Origin: Astragalus membranaceus
Lineage: Eukaryota; Streptophyta; Magnoliopsida; Fabales; Fabaceae
Length of the DNA stretch: 64,000 bases
Direction of reading: 5' to 3'
NCBI GenBank assembly: GCA_039519185.1
Contig: CM076846.1
Coordinates: 134,017,027-134,081,026 of the forward strand
The first letter of the stretch is position 1; each line of letters opens with the position of its first letter. Positions 1 to 10,589 of the stretch are shown piece by piece. The translations under genes were made by a program, and so were the position numbers. The notes under the pieces were generated by a model that was not told the DNA's origin, did no database searches, and saw only the letters and a program-made list of their open reading frames with translations.

Positions 1-890
1 TTTGTTAGTTTAGTACTTTATTTACCCTTAGCCCTACTATTCGCACGTCTTTTTTATTTATCTATTTATTTGCTTTATTGAACCTTAGGGTAGAAAACCT
101 TTGCACTATTATCTGTATTTCTTTTGCATCATGGGTAGTTTAGGTTGCTTATATCACACACATCACTTACACTTGTTTATTGCACACACTTTTGAGCGGG
201 GCCCTATACCCGGGTCTAAAAAACCTAGGACGAGTGGAGGCGATTAGTGTCAGTCATTCTGGATTTTATCTGTCTGACTCTCATGAAAGCCTCAGCCAGA
301 GTACGCTCTTTCGTGGTATCCCACACCAGGTAGCTCGCTATCGTTGTGGGTCATATCACGAAGGAGATTTCAGCTCTGGAGACCCTTGTGAGGAAGTGAT
401 TAGAGCCACTTGAGAGATTGATCACACAAGTAGCCCTAGACCGTGACCTATAAGACCTAACCTGTTTAGGACACAAGGGCAATTCACCTACCCGCTGCAT
501 CATCGCAGATATTGTTTTTTTTTAAAAAAAAATCATCAAGCCATAAAAAAAAAAATCATCTATCTCCTTTTCCTTTTTACGTGTATATGATGAAGACACA
601 TAGTTAATGTTTTCTCAAAGTTGAATCACCAAAAAAAAAAAAAACTTCTTTTTTTAACACGTGCAACATCATTCTTCTTTCATCCATCATACAGAAGCAT
701 TATTTCAAAAAAATGATAAAAGTCCTTACATGCATTAAGCATACACATACATGTTCCCATTCATTCAATTGTCCATGCATCACTCATATACTCATATCAT
801 GTACTCTATCAACAGAGCGTAAAAAAAAAAAAAAAAGAAAGCAAGCTGGTGCGTCAACATCGCTATTGGACTCGTTCTCAGGCTAGAAAC
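1..890 (+). other. Ogre-like element, leader before gag
   Basis: This is untranslated leader upstream of gag in a Ty3/gypsy element whose 5' LTR lies outside the window. I see no convincing gene; short ORFs here have no recognisable motif. Around 246-285 is a stem-loop-like motif that resembles four copies in the LTR (7762-8110). Several A-tracts and AT-rich stretches lie between 500 and 840. The assignment follows from position and is moderately secure. Confidence 0.55.
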
Positions 891-2534
891 ATGGAAGAAA
901 ATCAGGACAATCCGCCTCAAGATAACCCAGATCAAGGCAATCCACATCAGAACCTAGGCAATCAAGAGCTTAGGGCAGAAATAGATGGGATGAAAGAACA
1001 GATGGCTGAAATCTTAAAGGTTCTACAAGCTTTGAGGGGCAAAGATACAAGTGAAGATGTCTCCGCTGGGAACACGGAAAATCAAGTTACCAACCCTCCT
1101 CCTCCCAATGGACTCGAGATCCCGCATACAATGCCCCCTACTGGGCCTGATGGCCAAGGTTACATATGGCCTCCTTACGGACTTCCACAAGGTTACACCC
1201 CTCCGACAGTCGATGCTAATCCAGAAGACGGTCCCTCAGGAGTCGCATGCCAACAACAGCCTACACCAACGGATCACGATTCGGGGGCACCACAAGTTCA
1301 AAACCCGAACCCCGTTGTCATACCGCAAGAACTCCCACTTGGCTGCCCTCCACCGCCGATAGTTGACGTTCAAGCTCAAGGTTCCAACCTTAGGAATCCC
1401 ACTCATTCACATACCCCAAATGTGAACCCAGCCATAGTTCCGATGATCCATCCTTACTATGGTATGAGTGGGCTCCCTCACGATCACTCTATGGAGAACC
1501 CTCAAGCCAAAGACAAACTACAAATGCTTGAGGAAAGGTTGAGAGCAGTTGAAGGATCCAATATTGGGGCAACCGGCGCTTATGACTTGTGTCTCGTCCC
1601 TAATGTAGTCATTCCTCCCAAGTTCAGGGTGCCAGATTTTGATAAATACATGGGTGTAACCTGTCCTGCTAGCCATCTGACCATGTACTGTAGAAAAATG
1701 GCCGCCTTTGCACATGATGATAAACTGCTCATTCACTACTTCCAGGACAGTCTAGCTGGGGCAGTCTCAAGATGGTACATGCAGTTGGAACGCAACCACA
1801 TTCGATGTTGGAAAGATCTGGCCGATGCTTTCCTCAAGCAATATAAATACAACATCGACATAGCTCCCGATAGAGCACAGTTGCAGTATATGGTAAAAAG
1901 AAACCATGAATCATTCAGGGAGTACGCCCAACGCTGGAGAGGACTAGCAGCGCAGGTGGCACCACCTTTACTGGAAAAGGAGATGGTATCCATGTTCAGG
2001 GACACTTTGCAGTCACCCTTCTATGACAGGTTGATTGGGAGTGTATCCTCTAACTTCTCAGACATGATCACCATAGGGGAAAGGTTAGAAAGCGGAATGA
2101 GAAACGGGAAAATTACTCACGGTTCAACCGAAAACAATGAAGGAGAAACCAATTCCATAACAGGACCAGGGAAAGCCTCTTACGCTTCCAAAAACCGTCC
2201 CCAAGCCCTGCACTTCTCTACCCAAACCAGTAAAATCCATGGGCCACCAAACTATCCAGAAAGGAAACATGTACCGTTTGATCCAATTCCCGTATCCTAC
2301 TCAGACATGTTCAACCACCTCACCAGTCACAACTTAATCTCCCCCCGCCCGATGAGACCTATTGAACCTCCTTTCCCGAGGGGCTACGACCCAAATGCCA
2401 CATGCGATTTTCACGCAGGCGCAATTGGGCATTCAGTGGAAAACTGCAAGGCGCTGAGACATGTGATTCAGGATCTGATCGAATCCAAATGGTTGAACTT
2501 CAATGAAGGCAATAACCCCTTTCTAGGGGCATGA
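891..2534 (+). CDS. Ogre-like Ty3/gypsy Gag protein
   Basis: Structural Gag of an Ogre-like LTR retrotransposon, about 547 residues if translation starts at the first ATG (891). The frame is open further upstream, to a GTG at 849. The N-terminal third is rich in Asn, Gln and Pro, with a short heptad-like stretch. The middle holds the conserved retrotransposon gag domain, with a tryptophan-rich segment (SRWYMQL, CWKDLADAF) and the motif ESFREYAQRWR. Near the C-terminus is a knuckle-like Cys/His cluster (CDFHAGAIGHSVENC). The frame is intact, but the protease, reverse transcriptase and RNase H that should follow are missing, so the element cannot be autonomous. Family membership is read from motifs and from the LTR further downstream. 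Confidence 0.8.
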   Translation: MEENQDNPPQDNPDQGNPHQNLGNQELRAEIDGMKEQMAEILKVLQALRGKDTSEDVSAGNTENQVTNPPPPNGLEIPHTMPPTGPDGQGYIWPPYGLPQGYTPPTVDANPEDGPSGVACQQQPTPTDHDSGAPQVQNPNPVVIPQELPLGCPPPPIVDVQAQGSNLRNPTHSHTPNVNPAIVPMIHPYYGMSGLPHDHSMENPQAKDKLQMLEERLRAVEGSNIGATGAYDLCLVPNVVIPPKFRVPDFDKYMGVTCPASHLTMYCRKMAAFAHDDKLLIHYFQDSLAGAVSRWYMQLERNHIRCWKDLADAFLKQYKYNIDIAPDRAQLQYMVKRNHESFREYAQRWRGLAAQVAPPLLEKEMVSMFRDTLQSPFYDRLIGSVSSNFSDMITIGERLESGMRNGKITHGSTENNEGETNSITGPGKASYASKNRPQALHFSTQTSKIHGPPNYPERKHVPFDPIPVSYSDMFNHLTSHNLISPRPMRPIEPPFPRGYDPNATCDFHAGAIGHSVENCKALRHVIQDLIESKWLNFNEGNNPFLGA

Positions 2535-3224
2535 AGAGTCATTTGTCAAATTGAAGGCGTTCAAAATGCTAGAGAGGACATCATCATCCTTGTGCGTCGT
2601 TATCCTGCATCTGAAGCACTTATGAATTGGGGGACCGTCGATTTTCTTGTGATTTTCAGTTCAAAGTAATTTTCTTGTAATGCAATCCTATGGCTCTGCC
2701 CAAGGCCTTAGGACATTTCAATAAGGGCACACATGTTTCTTTTCGGTATCAATATTAATAAAATAGCATTTTGAATTCTCCCATAAACTTCTTCGCTCAT
2801 TCGCTCGATTCGCTTCTTCTTCCATCCTTTTTTAATTTCTACTAATGCAGATCTAAATAATTTGTCCTTGGAAATAACAACATCGTTGACTCATATCATA
2901 ACTTCTATCAGCCCAAACTAAGGAAGATGTAGAAGATAACTGGGAAAACTCCTCCAGAGGTAATGAGAATAATGAAGCAGGAGGATGAAGTGGTCCAGCT
3001 TCTCGTGGAATCAAGTGAGATGATTAACTTGGGAACGAGAGAAGGCAAAAAGATGTTAGAATGAACATCACACCAAAAGGGCAGTGAATCAAGAAAATTC
3101 GCTCGCATTACTTTGTCTGACACAAGATACCCACCGGTGTAAGAAAATCAGTGATTGTCAATAAATTTGGTCTTTCGTTACAACCTTCCAAGCAAGATCA
3201 TCGCGAACAGTGGGGAAAGGTTTG
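2535..3224 (+). other. Ogre-like internal region, pol mostly deleted
   Basis: No open frame with protease, reverse transcriptase or RNase H motifs is visible here, although those domains should sit between gag and integrase. The segment is AT-rich and broken by stops in all frames. It is interpreted as the scar of one or more large internal deletions. Confidence 0.5.
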
Positions 3225-3700
3225 TGTGGAGACCCCAAGTCGAGCATCATAACCCCTCCCCGTACCGCCCAAAAATAAATGAGGCAGTTGCGGCGACAAA
3301 CAAAGAATATCAGAGATGATAGTAACCTTCAAATGTTCCTTTTTACCTTACATGGAGATCAGACCTTGTTTCACACTTCAACAGGGGCAACCCCGTGCGA
3401 TGGAAGTAGCACTTCCATTAAACCTTATCAAATAAAAGGATGGTTGTTTGTGTCATATCAGAAAAGAGCAAAGAAAGATTAACAGAAAAAGGTCCGTCCC
3501 CGACAATTTCAAGGAGACTTGGTGCCCAAGAAAATCATACCCATCCAAAAGGATCCCCGTGGAAGATGGACCCTGAACTACGAAGGACCTTATGCGGTAA
3601 AGAAATCACTCTCTGGAGGGGGCCCCTAACCCCCAAGAAAATAGAGGGCAAATACTTCCCACCCCCGATGAATTCTGATGCGGTCAAGTACGATGCCTAA
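3225..3700 (+). pseudogene. Ogre-like pol remnant (end of integrase and C-terminal tail)
   Basis: Broken remnant of the 3' end of a Ty3/gypsy pol gene. In shifting frames one can read an integrase-like stretch (PYRPKINEAVAATNK at about 3259-3310, then TLHGDQTLFHTSTGATP at about 3340-3395). It is followed by the family's C-terminal tail (VRPRQFQGDLVPKK, then DPRGRWTLNYEGPY, ending MNSDAVKYDA before a stop at about 3700). Several frame changes are needed, including one near 3622. The order matches the usual end of an Ogre pol, which supports the view that only the middle of pol was lost. The assignment rests on remembered family motifs. Confidence 0.6.
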
Positions 3701-5408
3701 AAAATGCATATAGAGAAAAGAGAAAAAATGAGCCAAGAGAAACAAGCTCGCTAGGCTGAAAACCCGAAAGGCGGCCTAGGCAAAAATCAGAGCGACCCGG
3801 TGGATTGAAAACCCAACGGGGCAATCCAGGCAAAAATTAGGGTCAGGAAGTTGGACTAAATAAATGTTTAGGCAATCAACAAAAGCCGGATAATGAATTG
3901 ATCGAGGTCATGAATATGAGCGGCCGACATTGTTACTTCAAGGACACTAACTACCCAAAGATCTGCTTAGTATTTTTGCCTTTTCATTTCTTTCAAATTC
4001 TTAATATGCTCTCAAGCCAGTGTCCCTTTCGCACACTCGGCTCCAGTCTTAATGTCAAACACTTTCCCTTCTTCTTTATTTTCCCTTGTTTTTGAAATGA
4101 CATTTTATGGTAGTTGATATTGAATTGTGAAACATGTGCATGACTACAAGCATTACAGATTATTACGAAATTTCTAAAGGTCACATAAACGAGGCGATCT
4201 CTCATAAATAAATTTGCAAAAAAGATAAATACATGCAAGATCACTTCAAAAAGGCGAATGATAACAATAGGCCGCACTTCAATAGCACTACTTTGGGCAA
4301 CTCCCGTATCTTACGTCGAAAGTCCTGCGAGTTGATCAACAAGAAGGGGCAAGAAAGAGCAAAAGAGCAAGAGCAAAAGAACAAAGCGAAAGAGACAAGA
4401 AAGAGCAAAAGAGCAAGAGCAAAAGAGCAAAGATAGTCAAAAAAAAAAAAAAAAAAAAAAAGCAAAAAAAAAAAAAAGGAAAAAAACAAAAGTCATCCAT
4501 TACATTTCATTCATCATTCCACTCAAAGCCAATCGTCACACATGCATACATTACATGCATGTCATATGCATAGCATCTGCTGTTTTTCAACTTTAAGTGT
4601 CGGTCCTTCCAGTTTTTAACACGAGCATCGATCCTACATCAAACCAAATCACAATGTTAGCACCAAGTCTAGCAGAGATCCCTCAGACCAGCAACGGTCC
4701 TTCAATCCAGATCGCATGTCGCGTTATCGAGCAACCGACCGATCAACCGACCCCAGGTCCTTCAGTTCAGTTTGAATCAACACGTCCTTCAAACTCTACC
4801 CTCAGATCACTACGTCGACACTGAGCAGGACGGATCATCCGACCCCAGGTCCTTCAGGTCAATTCGAATTAACACGTCCAAGCAACGACTTCGAACCATA
4901 CCACCAGATCACTAAGTCGACACTGAGCGCGACGGATCGCCCGACCCCAGGTCCTTCAGACTAGCTGTCTCAGCCTAAGACTCAGTGTATGTCCTTCGCG
5001 GCCGCTCGAAAAAAGGCCACCCCACAAACAGACCGTATTACTAGTACCATAAGCTAGTTGCGCTCCTTCGGACCCATCGGTCCCTCAGGCTTAGGCATGC
5101 CCCTCAGACCCCGACGGTCCCTCAGTCGAACTCAGGTCGATGCGCCAAGCATTGATTTTGAGCTAGACCTTCAGAGCCCCAGTGCTCCTTCAGAGCCCCA
5201 GTGCTCCTTCAGATCCCTAGCGAGCCCCGGTGCTCCCTATTTACTTTCAGTCTAAATCAGCCCAGTTTTCATAAATTTTTCAAAACAAAAAAACCAAAGT
5301 ACCTCAGTCCGGACAAAATTAGCGTCTTTTCTATCTTCATTTCTATTTTCCTCGAGAAATTCGGAATCCCTCCGATTTCCTAGCAAAATATAAATAAAGA
5401 GGGGCAGC
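3701..5408 (+). other. Ogre-like 3' untranslated region
   Basis: Non-coding stretch between pol and the 3' LTR. It contains a purine-rich tract of AAGAGCAAAAGAGC-like repeats (about 4340-4435), a long A-tract (4440-4480) and a tandem-repeat block (4735-5245). It ends in the purine-rich tract AAAGAGGGGCAGC (about 5396-5408), the expected polypurine primer for plus-strand synthesis, directly before the LTR start. Confidence 0.6.
4735..4960 (+). repeat. Tandem repeat of about 92-102 bp in Ogre 3' UTR
   Basis: The phrase GACCCCAGGTCCTTCAG recurs at about 4749, 4841 and 4943, giving periods of about 92 and 102 bp. Shared text between copies includes ACGTCGACACTGAG and AACACGTCC. A second, shorter repeat of 19 bp (AGAGCCCCAGTGCTCCTTC) follows at about 5174-5215. 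Ogre-type elements are known to carry variable tandem repeats in this position. Confidence 0.7.
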
Positions 5409-6385
5409 TGTAATACCCTAATTTTGTCCTATCCAAAAAAAAGAGAAATTTTATTTATTTTTAATAAAAATAATTATTTTATTTTTCATGCCATGTTTTA
5501 TTTTATTTTAGTTTGCTACAAGTTTTTAATTTTTGAAAAAATAATAATTAGAAGTGAAGAAATAAAAATAAGCCAAGAAGGAAGTGGGGGGGTCTATTAA
5601 TAATAAGATGCTGTCATGGAAGCCCAACCCAGCAAAATGGCTAGCCCAATTCGCCTAGCCCACTCCTCCACCAAGCCCAATCCAACTCCTCCACCAAACC
5701 CAACCCATATCCTAACCCTAACCCATATCCAACCCATAACCCAACACCCAACTCCATCCAACCCACTCCAACTAAACCCTAATTCGCATACCCCCCCTTT
5801 AACCCTAAAATGTGTCTACATTCACTCTCCCCCCTAGCCTTAAAAATCATCCACATTCATCCCTAGAAATCCGCCCCCACTCTCCTTGATTCCCTCCTTG
5901 AAACTCTCAATCCCACTTCCACACACAACCCCACTTCCCCATTTTTTCCTTCCCAATACACTCAACCTCTCTCTCTCTCTCAATTCCTACGCCTACTCCC
6001 CTCTCTCTCACCATTCCAACGGCTCTCTCTCACTCTCCTATCCCACACATTTCTCTTTCTCCCACTCACACTCAACCATCCTTTCTCTCTTTCTTCCACT
6101 CACTCAACCTTCACTTCACCCTCTCTTTCTCTCCCTCACCTACGACTTCTTCCCCTCCTCTCACACACTCACTTTCTTTTCTCTTCACACACTCATCCAT
6201 TCCTCTCCCTATCACACACTTCACACATGGCACTCTCTTCTCCATGCCCATACCTTCAACCATCATCTCCCCTCATCTCACATGTCTTCTCTTTTTTCCC
6301 CTTCAACAACTCCCCCAAACCTCCATCATATCAAAAAGTCATCATCACTATCCAAGAGTGGATGAAGAAGGAAGCAAGTTTTTTG

Positions 6386-6394
6386 TATAAATAG
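6386..6394 (+). promoter_or_regulatory. TATA box of Ogre-like LTR
   Basis: TATAAATAG in an otherwise suitable promoter position about 980 bp into the LTR. The GC-richer stretch that follows fits a transcript start near 6415-6420. This is inferred from sequence only. Confidence 0.55.
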
Positions 6395-6839
6395 GGTTCC
6401 CCACTTAGAGGAGGGGGGACGGTTTTGACTCTTAGAAAAAAAAGGAGAATCTTCTAAAAAAAATTAGGGTTTCTCTTAGAAAAATTTTCTTCCCCTTCTT
6501 TTCTTCCTTCTTAGTTTTTTTAGTTTAAAATTTTGTTGTATTGAAGAGATCCGAAGAAGAAAGCTTGGATTTGTTCAAGGTACAAAAATGTAATAATTTG
6601 TAGTATTGTTGCTTTTTCGTTTTTTTTAGTTATTGTAATTTTGTTCATATTATCATTGCCATTTCTATTGTTATTATTGTTGTTCACGTTTTTAAAAAAA
6701 TATATTGGTTGCTTTTTTTATAAATATTAGTTATTGACTTTTTTATAAATATTAGTATTGGTTGTTTTTTTTTGAACATATTATTGCTTTTTTCTTAGTT
6801 TAGTTGCTGTTTTTATAGATGTATATATGTTGTTATTAT

Positions 6840-7300
6840 TGTTTTTTTTTATGTTGCAATTTTCGGACTAAAAAAAGTGCTAAAAAAATATGTTGTTTTT
6901 TTAAAAAATGATTACTATTTTCGGATTTAAAATAAACCTAAAAAAAAAAGTGTTAAAAAAAATGTGTTCTTTTTATTGTAGGTACTAATATTTTCGGATT
7001 AAAAAAAAAGAAAGTGAAAAAATGTTGTGCCTTTTTTTTAATAAATTATTCTATTTTTCGGATTAAAAAAGTGATAAAAAAAATGTGTTGTTTTTTTTTA
7101 AAACAATTACTATTTTTTCGGAGTAAAAAAAAGAGTAAAAAAAAATGTTGTTTTTTTTATAAATGGTTACTAATTTTCGGAGTAAAAAAAAAGAGTAAAA
7201 AAAATGTTGATTTTTTTTATATAAATGGTTACTATTTTTCGGATTAAAAAAAAGTGATAAAAATGTGTTCCTTTTTTATTTTCGGATTTAAATAAAGCCT
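6840..7300 (+). repeat. AT-rich tandem repeat inside LTR (about 60-68 bp units)
   Basis: About seven degenerate units, each consisting of TTTTCGGA(T/G)T, an A-run, GTGATAAAAA or a variant, (T)GTTG, a T-run and AAATGGTTACTA. Units are visible near 6860, 6910, 6985, 7055, 7115, 7175 and 7235. The CGGA core is the most constant part. Slipped A- and T-runs account for the length differences. Confidence 0.7.
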
Positions 7301-7761
7301 TTTTTTTCAAATACTAAAAAATATTTTTTAAAAAAAAATAAATGGTTACTAGTGTCACTACTCTTTTCTAAAAAAAATAATAATAACAAAAATCTTTTTC
7401 AAAAAAAAGTAAAAAGGCCCCCTTTTATTTAGATAATAACTATGACAAAAAAAAAAAACAACAAAAGAATTTTTCTCCATAATCCGCTTTCAAAATGCCA
7501 CTTATTTAGTCTAGGTTTTTTAAGGAAAAGCGTTTCAAGAATCACGTGCTCTAGGGTAGAATGGTAAAAAAGGTAATAGATCCGTCAATCGTTTTTTTTT
7601 TAGCGTCAAAACGCTGTCAACACCCCCATTTTTGATACAACGCCCCTGTTGTTCGCACCCCCTTTTTATCACCGATTCCGCTTTTATTTACACCATAACG
7701 TTTCCGAACCGTCTCTTTTCTTTCAAATAATCAAACTAAAAAAAAAAAGGGGTTATTACTA

Positions 7762-8110
7762 ATGGTCACTCTGAGCCTAGCTTGTTTGACTGATAGGACT
7801 AACCTCCATTTTTCGAAGCGGTTTAGTAGCGGTGATCACTCTGAATTCATTCGTTTGATCATCGCAAACAACCGCCTAAACTTCTAGAATTTTTCAATCA
7901 ATAAAAAAAAAACAAACGTAATCTCAACTCCCCTTTCTTTAAAAAATCACGCTTCCCAGTAAACTTTTTTCAAACAAACAAGCACTCAATCACAAACCGG
8001 TTGTCTATAGCGGTCACTCTGGGCCTCGCTCGTTTGAACGCGGTAAACACCTTCTTTTTCCAATAAGCCATCAGTGGTGACCACTCTGGATTTATCTGTT
8101 TGGTCACCAT
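7762..8110 (+). repeat. Four-copy stem-loop repeat in LTR
   Basis: Four related copies at 7762-7795, 7829-7865, 8009-8043 and 8073-8110. Each has a central CACTCTG(A/G)...CGTTTG-like loop bracketed by complementary arms. In the fourth copy GTGGTGACC pairs with GGTCACCAT. In the second GCGGTGATCA pairs with TGATCATCGC. The arms differ between copies yet still pair in those two. Copies one and three pair only partly. Confidence 0.6.
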
Positions 8111-8536
8111 GAACGGCCTCTAGTTTTCGCAAAAACTTTTCAATAAATAAAAAATACCAACACACAAATATTTTCTACCCAAGAACTACGTAGCTTTGAT
8201 TTCTCCATCGCACCCGGAGATACGTAGGAGCAGGGGCCCACTCCTGTCAAGCGCAAAAAACTAAAATTTTTATTAAGTCTTCCTTTCCGTTTTTTTGCAA
8301 ATAACAAAAAGGGCAAATTAAAATGTTTTCTTTAAACTAAATTTTTTTCTACACATTTGATTAAAAGGTAACCTTTTTAGGATGTTGCGGGGTGCTAGTA
8401 CCTTCCCCGCACTTAATCGACCCCCGAACTCAAAGACAAAGGTTTTTTCAATGTTTTCCTAAAAATAAATATTGATGGCGGCTCCATTGTTCAAAAACAA
8501 CGAAGAATCCCTCCTCCGGATTTTTCGGTCGCTACA

Positions 8537-8850
8537 CTCGTCATTTGCTTGACTTCCGCGCCTTTCTTGGCGCTTGCTACCCAAGACATCGTGGTCTCAT
8601 GCCTTGGATCCCCGCCGGTTGGGTGCCGTGATCTTGGCTGCTTTGCTTCATCCAGTGGTCCGCACTTGAAATTTCGTGGGGGAGTTAGGATTAGGTTTCT
8701 TTGGAGCACCTATTTGAAGAGGAGAAGGGAGGTAGGATCTACCCGCTTCAACGTTTCTCCTTCTCGGTAAGTGTTTTATTCTATTGATGGTTCCCTCAAG
8801 GGTGCCTTGTCGTTGTTTGTAATTGTTCTCGTTTGCATTGTTGATGGCGC
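8537..8850. other. Unassigned sequence after Ogre LTR
   Basis: About 310 bp of moderately GC-rich sequence with short overlapping ORFs on both strands. I recognise no protein motif, RNA gene or transposon terminus. Confidence 0.3.
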
Positions 8851-9935
8851 CCTCATAGGCGCCCAGGTGCTTGGTTGCTAGGCGCCGGATACCTTCTTGA
8901 GAAACAGGATTTGGCGCCCTCTTGGGCGCCTTGGGTGCCTGCCAACGCCAGCCTGGGTGCCGCCCGTACGGGTAGGATCTGGCACCCTCGTGGGCGCCTT
9001 GGGCGCGTTGTCACGTTGATCATGGAGCCGCCTCTTGGAGCAGGATCTAGCGCCCTCATGGGCGCCTTGTTGCGTTGTCGTGTTCTTGAGAGTTGGCGCC
9101 CTCGTGGGCTCCTGAGGCCAGATTGTTCGCGTGTAGATCTTTTGGCGCCCTGCCAGGCACCTTTCTGGGTACTGGCTCGGGATTGACTTGGCGCCCTGCC
9201 AAGCGCCCTCTTGGGTGCCGCCTGTGGCTGCCTTGGCGCCCTGCCAGGCGTCCTCTTGGGTGTCGCCTGTGGCTGCCTTGGCGCCCTGCCAGGCGCCCTC
9301 CTGGGTGTTGTGTTCTCACTTGGCGCCCCTGTAGGCGCCCTCTTGGGTGCCGGGCTGAGCATTCACTTGGCGCCCTCGTAGGCGCCTTTTTCCTTGGTTT
9401 CTGCTTGTATTTTATTCGTACTCAAACAACAAAATTCATAACTAGGCCTAGCCTTAGGCTCGAGTCCTGATGCTCTGCTCCTTATTCGGAGTCGCGAGTT
9501 TCATCCTCTTCTTCATTCACGTATTGGGCAATCTTCCCTTCTTCAATGTCACCCCTGGGGGTGCTGCGTTTGCTGGTACTGTGCCCATAACAAGTCAGAT
9601 CAGCCTTCATGCTGCCAACCTTGGCCTCCTCTTGGTAGGCCATGTTGTCTTCTTCATAGTCCATGTACTTTTGATGCCGGCGTCGGTCGGGGGATCTCCT
9701 CGATGGCGATCCCCGGTGGTGCCTCCGGTGGGTGTCGACTCGGTTCCTTGACCTCTGTTGAGTATCAACGATGGTGCCTCGAAGTCACCGTTGTTGGAGG
9801 AAGGGTTCCCCTGCCAGACGCCCTGATGGGCGCTACCTGATGTTGCCATGGCGCCTTGCCAGGCGCCCTCATGGGCGCTGTCTGATGTTGCCATGGCGCC
9901 CTGCCAGACGCCCTTATGGGCGCTGCCTGGTGTCA
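8850..9935. repeat. GGCGCC-core tandem repeat with 45-bp higher unit
   Basis: A GC-rich block in which GGCGCC and near copies recur more than twenty times, typically as TTGGCGCCCT...GGGCGCC. Two sub-blocks show a clear 45-bp period: about 9190-9320 and about 9810-9935. Because 45 is a multiple of 3, reading frames stay open on both strands. The minus strand gives 15-residue repeats such as GSHRRHPRGRLAGRQ, and SAHEGAWQGAMATSG in the second block. Between the blocks, 9400-9800 is less repetitive. It has a minus-strand acidic frame (MDYEEDNMAYQ...VNEEEDETRDSE, 9482-9664) that I do not recognise. Confidence 0.75.
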
Positions 9936-9940
9936 AGAGA

Positions 9941-10140
9941 GGCGAGTTAGTGGCAGAAAATGGGATGGTTGTGGCAGCAAATAGTATTGAAAGGAAGGTT
10001 AGAGATTTTAAGGGTTGTGCTTTAGTCGGAGCTGAAACGTTGATGTCTGTAGTAGTAGTTTATGGGTTACCAAAATCGGCAGTCTATGAGACTGATTTTG
10101 GGTGGGGGAAGCCTAAAAAGGCTAAAAAAATATTTGTGTG
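9941..10140 (+). pseudogene. BAHD acyltransferase 3'-end fragment
   Basis: Short fragment matching the C-terminal part of a BAHD-family acyltransferase, enzymes that transfer acyl groups from acyl-CoA to alcohols and amines in plant secondary metabolism. The frame contains ELVAENGMVVAANSI and, at about 10093, the diagnostic DFGWG motif within VYETDFGWGKPKKAKK. The HXXXD catalytic motif and the rest of the roughly 450-residue protein are absent. Upstream it runs in frame directly into the GGCGCC repeat (open frame 9848-10159), so it is a chimera. After KKAKK the family sequence is lost and a stop follows. A non-functional captured or rearranged fragment is the best reading. Confidence 0.65.
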
Positions 10141-10589
10141 GTGGCCGGCAGAAAGGTAGGTAGTTGACGGCGGCGGCGATTGTTTGCGGTGGCTGATGGA
10201 GCTGTGAGTGGTGGAGCTAGTGAGTGGAGTGAGGTTGATGCTGGAGGAAGAGAGAGAGTGTGGGACATAAATAATTATAAAAGAAGTGGGTTCCAGCTAT
10301 GTGCTTTTAATGTGTTATCATTGTTTCATTGGTCTTGCCTAAATGGTACATGTTAGAGTTTTGACCATAGAAGATTAGTCGTTTAGCTGCTGGGTTTTTG
10401 AAAAAGGTTGTAGTGTCTGTTATGCACCACATTAATTTGCATGCTGAGATGCAACTCTAGTGTTAGGCGCCTAACGGTCTTCTTTTTTTTAATTTAAGGT
10501 TGTTTTACGATTCTTTTAATTGCAAAATGGTCACAAGAAGTGTTATAGATCCTACAAATTAATTATCTTACTTATTGCTCCATCTAATT
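10141..10589. other. Unassigned sequence
   Basis: No gene or known repeat is recognised. It includes a short GGCGGCGGCGATTG-type stretch at about 10168 and a GA-rich tract at about 10240. TTGTAGTG at about 10400 resembles a CACTA 3' end but lacks the preceding TTCT. Confidence 0.25.

Larger units (their letters stand above)
5409..8536 (+). mobile_element. Ogre-like 3' LTR (3128 bp)
   Basis: The LTR begins TGTAATACCC right after the polypurine tract and ends GGTCGCTACA, so the termini are TGT...ACA. A TATA box (TATAAATAG) lies at 6386-6394, which would place U3 at about 5409-6410 and R/U5 downstream. Inside are an AT-rich tandem repeat (6840-7300) and four similar stem-loops (7762-8110). ORFs in the U3 region are low-complexity Ser/Pro/Leu/His-rich and are not credible genes. 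The five bases after the end (CTCGT) would be one half of a target duplication, but the other half is outside the window. Confidence 0.75.

Noticed and set aside
4241..4489. Phe-rich minus-strand frame
   Set aside because: Translation of A-tracts and AAGAGC repeats.
5886..6365. 159-codon open frame in the Ogre-like LTR
   Set aside because: Ser/Leu/His/Pro low-complexity translation of a CT-rich U3 region, with no motif.
8853..9362. 169-codon minus-strand frame, Arg/Pro/Ala-rich
   Set aside because: Open only because the 45-bp GGCGCC repeat unit is a multiple of three. Several frames on both strands are open in the same place.
10395..10410. TTGTAGTG as the 3' terminus of a CACTA element
   Set aside because: Lacks the TTC before TTGTAGTG and any subterminal repeats on its left.
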